This document shows positions 6,606-11,547 of a stretch of 11,547 bases of DNA, one piece after another (position 1 is the stretch's first letter; each line of letters starts with the position of its first letter). The notes under the pieces are model-generated. The model saw nothing but the letters and a program-made list of their open reading frames with translations, was not told where the DNA came from and searched no databases. The DNA lies in the NCBI GenBank assembly GCA_902494595.1, contig CABUTY010000012.1, forward strand, positions 1 to 11,547, in the 5' to 3' direction. The position numbers and the translations under genes were made by a program. The DNA is from an uncultured Porphyromonadaceae bacterium (GTDB lineage Bacteria; Bacteroidota; Bacteroidia; Bacteroidales; Muribaculaceae).

Positions 6606-7892
6606 ATGAACAAATTTTTATGCTCTCTCGTTGTGCTGATGATTGCCGCGATTCATCTGAATGCGGCCAATCAGTTGACACCGGCACAGAAAGCCTCCAT
6701 CGTTACCAAGTTTGGTACGGAAGTAAAGTATAATTTCGCGCATATGGACAAATTGCCGTGCAACTGGGATAGCCTCTATATGGCACATTTGCCCAAAATC
6801 GTAGACACTCCTACCGATGAGGCTTTTCTCGACAGTCTGAAACTCCTGTGTGCCACTCTTAAAGACGGACACACTTCCGTCTGGTGTAGTAAACCATCTG
6901 TCAGGAATTGGACGCTTCCATTCTTTACAAAAAGGTTCGGCGACCGCGTTTTTGTTACAGATGTCATTACAGATAAAATGATAGCGGCAGGATTAAGATC
7001 CGGCACCGAAATACTCGAGATGGACGATATGCCGGTGATTGAATACGGCGAAAAGAACGTTATTCCATATTTCCCTTCCTCCACTCCCCAATGGTCGCAA
7101 TCTGCCGCTTTCTTCGGCGGTCAGTTGACAAATGGCCCTGCTGATAAATCGGTGAAAGTCAAGTTTAGAAACGCTCCCGACAGTGTTTTCACCCTGAACG
7201 TGGAGCGTGATATGAATTGGCAATACAATCCTTATAACAAACGGGTTGTTTCACACAAAAAATTACCCGGTAATATCGGATATATTAAAATACCCTCTTT
7301 CCAGCAGGGACTGTTCGATCACGAAAAATTTATTGAAGTGTTTGATTCGCTTGAAAATGTATCTTCTTTGGTGATAGATATTCGTGATAACGGAGGCGGC
7401 AACTCTACCTATGGCGATTTTATTCTCAGGCTTATTTGCCCTGATACAATCCCGGCTCTCGAATGGTCTTCTCCTAAATATATCCCCGTGATGAAAGCAT
7501 GGGGCAAAACCGTTGAACCGTATATCGAGAAAGGGAATCCGCTTATTCCGTTCTCGGCTCAACACGCAGAAATCCCCAAATTTGAAATTCCCGTAGTGCT
7601 TCTTGTAAACAGCAATACATTCTCCGCGTCAGAAGATTTTGCAGCTACGTTTAGAGCTGCTAAACGAGGCAAAATTATAGGCACACCGACAGGAGGCAGT
7701 ACCGGCCAACCAATTATGATAGATCTCGGTTATGGCTATATGGCAAGGATATGTGCCCGTGATGAATGGTTACCCGATGGCACAGAGTTTATCGGTGTCG
7801 GGATTATTCCCGATGTCGTTGTCGAGGAATCAGAAAGCATTTTATCCGGCAAAGATAACGTGCTTGAAGAAGCATTGAAGCTATTGAAATAA
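6606..7892 (+). CDS. Secreted S41 family peptidase, lysine-less (tricorn-like) subtype
   Basis: This 428-aa protein has a signal peptide (about 1-20, LCSLVVLMIAAIHLNA), so it is expected in the periplasm or outside. S41 motifs are present in order: LKDGHTSVW (85-93), a PDZ-like region (about 110-145, with GLRSGTEILEMDDMPV), a return to the protease core at IGYIKIPSF (224-232), DIRDNGGG (258-265), and NTFSASED (337-344) holding the nucleophile, probably Ser340. In CtpA/Prc-type enzymes the catalytic Lys lies 25 residues after the Ser in an FGKG motif; here that place is Ser365 in PTGGSTGQP. The enzyme therefore belongs to the S41 group that relies on a His (here His89 of DGHT), as in tricorn-core proteases. 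It lies 79 nt after paralogue 4 and is followed by a terminator. Action on GLPGLI or barrel proteins is only a guess from position. Confidence 0.92.
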   Translation: MNKFLCSLVVLMIAAIHLNAANQLTPAQKASIVTKFGTEVKYNFAHMDKLPCNWDSLYMAHLPKIVDTPTDEAFLDSLKLLCATLKDGHTSVWCSKPSVRNWTLPFFTKRFGDRVFVTDVITDKMIAAGLRSGTEILEMDDMPVIEYGEKNVIPYFPSSTPQWSQSAAFFGGQLTNGPADKSVKVKFRNAPDSVFTLNVERDMNWQYNPYNKRVVSHKKLPGNIGYIKIPSFQQGLFDHEKFIEVFDSLENVSSLVIDIRDNGGGNSTYGDFILRLICPDTIPALEWSSPKYIPVMKAWGKTVEPYIEKGNPLIPFSAQHAEIPKFEIPVVLLVNSNTFSASEDFAATFRAAKRGKIIGTPTGGSTGQPIMIDLGYGYMARICARDEWLPDGTEFIGVGIIPDVVVEESESILSGKDNVLEEALKLLK

Positions 7893-7920
7893 CGTGTAAC
7901 AGCAACTCATACAATATGGA

Positions 7921-7949
7921 AGCCTCGGCAGTGATGTCGGGGTTTTCTT
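7921..7949 (+). terminator. Intrinsic terminator of the GLPGLI/S41 transcript
   Basis: AGCCTCGGCA and TGTCGGGGTT can pair over up to 10 bp (three G-U pairs) around a GTGA loop, a GNRA tetraloop, and are followed by TTCTT. It lies 28 nt past the S41 stop in the right orientation. The opposite strand has an A-run before the stem but no T-run after it, so this acts mainly on plus-strand transcripts. It may also help stop the short minus-strand gene ending at 7971. Confidence 0.8.
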
Positions 7950-7970
7950 ATAATATACGACTCTATACTC

Positions 7971-8144
7971 TCAAATTCCGAGGTACAGAGGACAGAAAAT
8001 GATAAGTGCGATTATTAGACCTATAAGATATCTTGCGAATCGGTAATGAACTCTTTTTTTGAGCCATTCTGAATCAGATATGCCTACTCCAATGAAAGTC
8101 ACAATGATAGCTGTAAGCACAGTGAGAAATATTCCGTATTCCAT
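7971..8144 (-). CDS. 57-aa two-span membrane protein (unknown)
   Basis: A 57-codon minus-strand frame runs from ATG at 8144 to TGA at 7971. Its product has two hydrophobic helices: residues about 4-22 (GIFLTVLTAIIVTFIGVGI) and about 39-56 (YLIGLIIALIIFCPLYLG). Between them is a charged, basic loop (SDSEWLKKRVHYRFAR). The positive-inside rule puts the loop in the cytoplasm and both termini in the periplasm. Two well-formed hydrophobic segments separated by a basic hinge are unlikely by chance in an AT-rich spacer. It has the same strand as the tra operon but lies beyond that operon's probable terminator, so it may have its own promoter in 8145-8266; I cannot point to one. It could be a small accessory membrane protein of the conjugative element or a host gene. 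I do not recognise a named family. Confidence 0.6.
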   Translation of the reverse strand: MEYGIFLTVLTAIIVTFIGVGISDSEWLKKRVHYRFARYLIGLIIALIIFCPLYLGI

Positions 8145-8239
8145 AATCCTGAAGAATTTTAATTATAACAACATTGAGTAAGAATTAGTTTGATGCTTCC
8201 GTTAACAGTAAAATCCAAGCAGTTGACTATGTGAATGGA

Positions 8240-8253
8240 TTATATTCATATAA
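8240..8253. repeat. Short AT-rich palindrome
   Basis: TTATAT-TC-ATATAA is a perfect 6-bp inverted repeat in the non-coding spacer between the 57-aa gene and the tra-operon hairpin. It could be an operator or chance in AT-rich DNA. The rest of the 8145-8266 spacer holds no frame over 20 codons and no promoter that I can defend. Confidence 0.25.
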
Positions 8254-8266
8254 GAATACATAGACA

Positions 8267-8303
8267 GAGAGGATATGCCCTAAAGATAAAAGCATACCCT
8301 CTC
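8267..8303 (-). terminator. Hairpin at the 3' end of the tra operon, probable terminator
   Basis: GAGAGGATATGC and GCATACCCTCTC form a 12-bp stem with one A/C mismatch and a 13-nt loop, 6 nt past the lysozyme stop. On the minus strand the sequence after the stem is only moderately T-rich (TGTCTATGTATTCTTAT), so termination may be weak or the hairpin may mainly protect the 3' end of the mRNA. Its position directly after the last tra-operon gene is the main support. Confidence 0.6.
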
Positions 8304-8309
8304 ATTTAA

Positions 8310-8801
8310 TCAGAGTATATAAAGAACTGCTAATTCCATGCAGCGGCGGGTGTAGAGACCTTTGTGCCATTTGCCTTTGTAGCGGCAATGGGAGGTGTAG
8401 GACTTGAAGATGTCGCGGTTGCCGGATTTCAGCTTTTTGAGGACGCTGGACTTGTTGACGACTCCGGGGCCACAGTTATAGGCGAGGCAGGCTAAAAGAA
8501 TGGAATCCTTGCCATATTGGGAATATAAGGCGCAGAACTTGCGGAGATCTTTTCGCAACAGTGCGTCAGCCTGTCTTTCGGTGAGCTGCACTCCACGGCG
8601 GTAAGGTTCTCCCGGCTGGACTTGGTGACCGTAGCCGACATAAGGCCAGTGCCGAGGCTTATGGAGCGTCTCAAAATGCTTGATTATCAGAACTGCCCGT
8701 TCAAATAGCGGCAGTTCCATTATACTTCGCTTTGCGGCGAAAGCCGGCGAAGAGACAGTAACGGCCACTATCGCCATAAGGAAATACAGGAGCTTCTTCA
8801 T
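8310..8801 (-). CDS. Secreted GH24-like lysozyme of the conjugative-transposon tra operon
   Basis: This 163-aa protein has a signal peptide (about 1-22, SSPAFA-A), so it acts in the periplasm. It likely opens peptidoglycan for the conjugation channel. GH24 (phage-T4-type) features in order are Glu44 in HFETLH, PYVGYGH (53-59), LTERQADALLRKDL (73-86), ACLAYNCGPG (104-113) and YTRRCMELAVL (150-160). T4 lysozyme uses Glu11, Asp20 and Thr26; here the Glu is kept, but the stretch between Glu44 and the GYGH motif is about five residues shorter, has no Asp, and has Tyr54 at the Thr26 place. The active site is therefore non-standard. The length matches small lysozymes. Its ATG overlaps the traQ stop (ATGA), so it is the last gene of the tra transcript. 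A lysozyme in this position is usual for Bacteroides CTns as I recall them. Confidence 0.88.
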   Translation of the reverse strand: MKKLLYFLMAIVAVTVSSPAFAAKRSIMELPLFERAVLIIKHFETLHKPRHWPYVGYGHQVQPGEPYRRGVQLTERQADALLRKDLRKFCALYSQYGKDSILLACLAYNCGPGVVNKSSVLKKLKSGNRDIFKSYTSHCRYKGKWHKGLYTRRCMELAVLYIL

Positions 8802-9331
8802 CGTATAATCGGGGTTACAGGTCCTACAATCGGGCCGACGATTCCGGGGGTGTCGCCGCCGTCATCGTCGCTGCTGTCCTTGCCGTTGAACTCAAAGGTC
8901 TGTTCCCACGGGGTCGAATTGAAGTTGTCTTCAATTACAATCAGGAGTTTATGAGCCTGAGAGGATTTTGCGGTATATGTCAGCCTGAAGGTCTTGCTTT
9001 CCAGAAGCACACGGTCATTGTTTACCAGCACCGGGCCGTCAACCAGTTTGAGAGTACCTTCGCCGTCATATTGGAAGTAGCGGATTGTGTAAAGAGTGTT
9101 GGAGTAGTTGCCCTCCGGCTTTATCTCAAAACGTAGCTCAACTGTTTCGCCCTGCTTGATTTTGTCGCCGTAGGGCATCACTTCCACTGTGAACGGATAA
9201 GACTGCTGCACATCAAGGTCATCGGAACATGAAGTGAGCGCGAGGACGATTGCAAAGAGAGCTATCCAGAACCCGAAGAATCGGGCAGGAGTAAGGCGCA
9301 TTGCGCCAATCTTATTGAGGATTGTATTCAT
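8798..9331 (-). CDS. traQ: Conjugative transposon lipoprotein TraQ (DUF3872)
   Basis: This 177-aa protein has a lipoprotein signal: a hydrophobic stretch (about 19-32) followed by LALTSC with the lipidated Cys35. It is therefore anchored to a membrane on the periplasmic side. The mature part has a beta-rich Ig-like domain (about 45-150; PFTVEVMPYGDKIKQGETVELRFEI in two parts, TFRLTYTAKSSQAHKLLIVI), as in DUF3872/TraQ proteins. After it come an acidic patch (DSSDDDGGD) and a proline/glycine tail with the near-repeat GPIVGPVTP. The ATG at 9331 lies 3 nt after the primase stop, which favours it. An internal Met11 would give a more usual short signal peptide, so the true start is not settled. The stop overlaps the lysozyme ATG. 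The role in mating-pair formation is inferred from the operon. Confidence 0.86.
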   Translation of the reverse strand: MNTILNKIGAMRLTPARFFGFWIALFAIVLALTSCSDDLDVQQSYPFTVEVMPYGDKIKQGETVELRFEIKPEGNYSNTLYTIRYFQYDGEGTLKLVDGPVLVNNDRVLLESKTFRLTYTAKSSQAHKLLIVIEDNFNSTPWEQTFEFNGKDSSDDDGGDTPGIVGPIVGPVTPIIR

Positions 9332-9334
9332 TAT

Positions 9335-10213
9335 TCAGAGTCTTAATTTAGTGTTATTGGAGATTTTAGGCTGTGTAGCCATCAGGTAGTCATTCAAATC
9401 CTTGTGTTCAGGATATAAAGCTGATTTGTCAGCTACCTTGTCGCCGAACTCCCGGCAAAGTCTTGAAAAGGCGTTTCGCCCTGCATCGTCATTGTCGAGA
9501 TAGCACAGAATCAGAGAGTAATCCGAAAGAGGCGTTATCGCCTTGCCGACATTGGCAACCGAGTTAAGCACCACCGAATCCATACCGTCATTGAAGCCCA
9601 GCCTCTCAGCGGAAAGAAAGTCGATGAACCCCTCGAACACGTTGCATCTTGCATTTCCACCGGCGATATGCGATATTGCCTTCGGAGGATAAGAGAGCTT
9701 GGCAAAGGGATTGCGCAGCTCAAATCCATGTTCGACATTCTCAAAGCCGACGGCATAATAATCTCTGCCGTACAAACGGTAATCGACCTGAACACAATAC
9801 TGTCGGGCCAGATTCTCCGGGATTCCGCGCCCCGCGAGATAGTTCAGCAACTTCCGGGAACACAGCGGCCCCACCTCGATATTCTCAAATGTCGGTTCCG
9901 GTCTGACTTTCGGCATAGGCTCCGGTCTGTAACCGTCGGGCATCGGGATTTTCATAATCTGCGAGATATATTCAGCCTGTCTGATAAAGTCATCACTGCC
10001 AATCATTTCTCCGGCAAGAGTGAATATGTCGCCGCCTTTCCCGATACCATAGTCGTACCACAGATTATTATAGCCTATATGCAGGGAGGCTTTTCTCTCA
10101 CTGCGGTACGGAGCCAGAAACCAGAATCCCTTGCGGTCTTTCCCTTTCATCTCCGCGCCTAAATGCAGCATGAAATCAAGCAGGGATATACACTTGAAAT
10201 ATTCCTTGTCCAT
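9335..10213 (-). CDS. traP: Toprim-domain primase-like protein TraP of the conjugative transposon
   Basis: This 292-aa cytoplasmic protein has no signal peptide. Residues about 5-90 resemble the CHC2 domain of DnaG-type primases in layout (FLAPYRSERKASLHIG, NLWYDYG, GKGGDIFTLA), but the zinc-binding Cys/His residues are absent. After a proline-rich linker (about 93-108) comes a middle region. The C-terminal half is a Toprim domain: NVFEGFIDFLSA with Glu194, LCYLDNDDAGR with the acidic triad Asp240/Asp242/Asp243, and KDLNDY (271-276). It would prime or process the transferred single strand, or be a non-priming remnant of such an enzyme. It starts 3 nt after the 115-aa gene and ends 3 nt before traQ. 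The name TraP follows the CTnDOT order (N, O, P, Q); the assignment of the letter is less certain than that of the domain. Confidence 0.83.
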   Translation of the reverse strand: MDKEYFKCISLLDFMLHLGAEMKGKDRKGFWFLAPYRSERKASLHIGYNNLWYDYGIGKGGDIFTLAGEMIGSDDFIRQAEYISQIMKIPMPDGYRPEPMPKVRPEPTFENIEVGPLCSRKLLNYLAGRGIPENLARQYCVQVDYRLYGRDYYAVGFENVEHGFELRNPFAKLSYPPKAISHIAGGNARCNVFEGFIDFLSAERLGFNDGMDSVVLNSVANVGKAITPLSDYSLILCYLDNDDAGRNAFSRLCREFGDKVADKSALYPEHKDLNDYLMATQPKISNNTKLRL

Positions 10214-10216
10214 GTC

Positions 10217-10564
10217 TCACATACGGAATTTTCGTTGCGGCTTCGGTGCATCCGGCTTATGACGAATGTCAATCTTGCGGATGGCAGACATTTCAGAGGC
10301 GATAAACCGGTTCAGTTCCGACATACTGCAACTGCCCGTCAGCTCGTATGCAAGGTCATATATTCCGCCATAAGCTCCCGATTTTGTATCACGCCACAAA
10401 TTTGTTTCCGTGTTTATGACCATAGTCGGTGCGTAATTGTCATCGTATGGAGCATTGTAAATGCGCAGATTGCCGTCGGCTGCTACCGGGTGTTCCTGCC
10501 CAAGAGCCTTCATAAACTCCGTAAGCGGAATGTTTTTTATATCGAGGTCTATTATTGTCGGCAT
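10217..10564 (-). CDS. 115-aa stand-alone primase-zinc-finger-like protein without zinc ligands
   Basis: This small cytoplasmic protein has a core (about 34-78) that lines up with the N-terminal domain of the Toprim protein encoded directly downstream. Both contain APY, then NLWxD, then a Gly-rich turn and GGxxxxLAxE, then a G-S: here NAPYDD (37-42), NLWRDTKSGAYGG (55-67) and YDLAYELTGS (69-78). Both copies have lost the CHC2 Cys/His ligands. The C-terminus is basic (HKPDAPKPQRKFRM) and could bind nucleic acid. It starts 3 nt after traO and ends 3 nt before the primase-like gene, so the two are almost certainly co-translated. It may be a split-off or duplicated primase domain working with TraP. 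The homology between the two is my own alignment by eye. Confidence 0.75.
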   Translation of the reverse strand: MPTIIDLDIKNIPLTEFMKALGQEHPVAADGNLRIYNAPYDDNYAPTMVINTETNLWRDTKSGAYGGIYDLAYELTGSCSMSELNRFIASEMSAIRKIDIRHKPDAPKPQRKFRM

Positions 10565-10567
10565 GGA

Positions 10568-11149
10568 TTATTCGATTGTGAGTTTAACGTGTACCCCGAA
10601 CTGGGTCAGAAAATGGCCTGTGTCGTTGCCGAACACGAACCGTTCCTTTATATGGGCACCGAGAGCCAGCCTGTCCGAAAGATAAAAGTCAGCCGAAAGG
10701 GTCAATGCGCCGCCATAGATGAAGGCATCCCCGTTCCTGATTGTGGAGCCGTCGGAGAGGGTGTGCTTACCCCAGTTTACCGTCTCATATCCTCCGAGAA
10801 CCCACACACCTCCATATAGGTGGAATGTCTGTGAATAGTCGCTGACAATATGGAGATTATACCCGACCTCTCCCGTGAACTGCGCCACAGGGATGCGTCC
10901 TTTCTCGCCGTAGGGCTTATAGTTCTGGAGATATTCTCCACCGAAAGACCAAGTGTTTGCATTACCCTTGAACACGGAATAGAATACTCCGAAATCATAT
11001 CCGCAGTTGCGTGAGTTGCCGGTATAGAAACCGTTTACCATGTCGGCACGGACTTCGATGGCCGACATTCCGGGAAGGCATCGCTGGGCCATTGCCCGCC
11101 CTCCGAAGAGGGTGAGCATGGCAGCGATTATCATTATCGCTTTTTTCAT
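10568..11149 (-). CDS. traO: Conjugative transposon protein TraO, outer-membrane-type beta-barrel
   Basis: This 193-aa protein has a signal peptide (about 1-21, MIIAAMLTLFGG then AMA-Q). The mature chain is beta-rich with amphipathic strands (EVGYNLHIVSDY, FHLYGGVWVLGGYE, FIYGGALTLSADFYLS, FLTQFGVHVKLTIE), fitting a small outer-membrane barrel, and it matches the TraO family of Bacteroides conjugative transposons. It is thought to belong to the envelope-spanning mating machinery, though its exact job is not established. The gene starts 10 nt after traN and ends 3 nt before the 115-aa gene. Two cysteines near the start (Cys24 and Cys49) could pair in the periplasm. Length is normal for the family. 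Confidence 0.88.
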   Translation of the reverse strand: MKKAIMIIAAMLTLFGGRAMAQRCLPGMSAIEVRADMVNGFYTGNSRNCGYDFGVFYSVFKGNANTWSFGGEYLQNYKPYGEKGRIPVAQFTGEVGYNLHIVSDYSQTFHLYGGVWVLGGYETVNWGKHTLSDGSTIRNGDAFIYGGALTLSADFYLSDRLALGAHIKERFVFGNDTGHFLTQFGVHVKLTIE

Positions 11150-11159
11150 AGTTTACGTT

Positions 11160-11546
11160 TTACTGAATTGATAACTCGTCAATTACATTTGCGCGGACAA
11201 TATCGCCGTTCTCGACCACGAAAGACTGATTGCGGCCCCCTTCCTTCTCCGCGACCTCGATGACAAGCTGCTTGTCGTCGGGGATAGTGAATTTCTCAAG
11301 GGCAAACACCGTTCTCTCCGATTTCTTGCCGCTGACCACCGTCACATAGTTCTGGGCGCGTAGCGGTTCCAATACCTGCTCTTGCATGGCAGTCCGCTTG
11401 ACCACCTTCTTATCGACTATCTTGAACGAGATGTAATCAATATCGAAAGCGATATTCGATGTATTCTTCAGTTCAGTGTGGAAATAGAGAAGACCGTTGT
11501 TGGTGTATATGCTTTTCAGAATGAACTGCACACCGAAACGCTTGGA
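11160..11546 (-). CDS. traN: Conjugative transposon protein TraN, C-terminal part (cut by window edge)
   Basis: The frame is open to the window edge and reads SKRFGVQFILKSIYTNNGLL at the top, so the gene starts outside; the GTG at 11531 is internal. About 128 codons are visible of a family that is usually around 300 aa. The segments LLYFHTELKNTSNIAFDID, FKIVDKKVVKRTAMQEQ and LEPLRAQNY are typical of the TraN (DUF4138) C-terminal domain, a beta-sandwich. TraN is periplasmic and, by analogy with VirB9-type proteins, probably links the inner-membrane complex to the outer-membrane part of the conjugation channel. It is followed after 10 nt by traO, the standard CTnDOT-type order. Confidence 0.9.
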   Translation of the reverse strand, partial: SKRFGVQFILKSIYTNNGLLYFHTELKNTSNIAFDIDYISFKIVDKKVVKRTAMQEQVLEPLRAQNYVTVVSGKKSERTVFALEKFTIPDDKQLVIEVAEKEGGRNQSFVVENGDIVRANVIDELSIQ

Positions 11547-11547
11547 G

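Noticed and set aside
10163..10819. 218-codon open frame on the plus strand opposite the traO/115-aa/primase genes, with further long antisense frames at 9668-10162
   Set aside because: They lie fully opposite well-supported tra genes with family motifs, have no signal or domain pattern, and contain unlikely Cys/His/Arg-rich composition typical of antisense shadows.
1..11547. CRISPR array, tRNA or rRNA gene, toxin-antitoxin pair, integrase or att site
   Set aside because: No regularly spaced repeats, cloverleaf or rRNA sequence, recombinase motifs or matching direct repeats were found on reading both strands.

Overview
The window looks like chromosomal or ICE DNA from a member of the Bacteroidales (Bacteroides, Prevotella or Muribaculaceae type). 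The evidence is the presence of GLPGLI-family proteins, a Bacteroidota outer-membrane barrel with a carboxypeptidase-regulatory-like N-terminus, and a CTnDOT-type conjugation (tra) operon. It splits into two convergently transcribed halves.

Left half, plus strand (about 101-7949). It opens with the 3' part of an alpha/beta-hydrolase gene whose 5' part is missing. A very compact envelope-protein operon follows: three GLPGLI paralogues (436-1287, 1284-2135, 2132-2998), an 859-aa TonB-receptor-like barrel (2995-5574), a 35-aa single-span membrane micropeptide with a GxxxGxxxG glycine zipper (5580-5687), and a fourth GLPGLI paralogue (5684-6526). Five of the six junctions inside this run are either ATGA overlaps (four nucleotides shared) or gaps of 5-8 nt. 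A secreted S41 peptidase of the type lacking the catalytic lysine (6606-7892) follows after 79 nt. The strand ends in a good intrinsic terminator with a GTGA tetraloop (7921-7949). Every complete product is predicted to be exported or membrane-inserted. The GLPGLI family has no established function that I know of, so the joint role of the cluster is open. An envelope assembly, export or proteolysis system centred on the barrel is an inference.

Middle (7950-8309). There is a 57-aa two-span membrane protein on the minus strand (7971-8144), an AT-rich spacer, and a 12-bp hairpin (8267-8303) that probably ends the tra transcript.

Right half, minus strand (8310-11547). This is the distal part of a Bacteroides conjugative-transposon transfer operon. 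In transcription order it holds traN (3' part, running off the window), traO, a 115-aa primase-zinc-finger-like protein with no zinc ligands, a Toprim primase-like protein (TraP), the lipoprotein TraQ, and a secreted GH24-like lysozyme with an altered active site. Gaps are 3-10 nt or a 4-nt overlap, so this is one transcript. No integrase, att site or tRNA is visible, so the window does not show whether the GLPGLI cluster is ICE cargo or the chromosomal flank.
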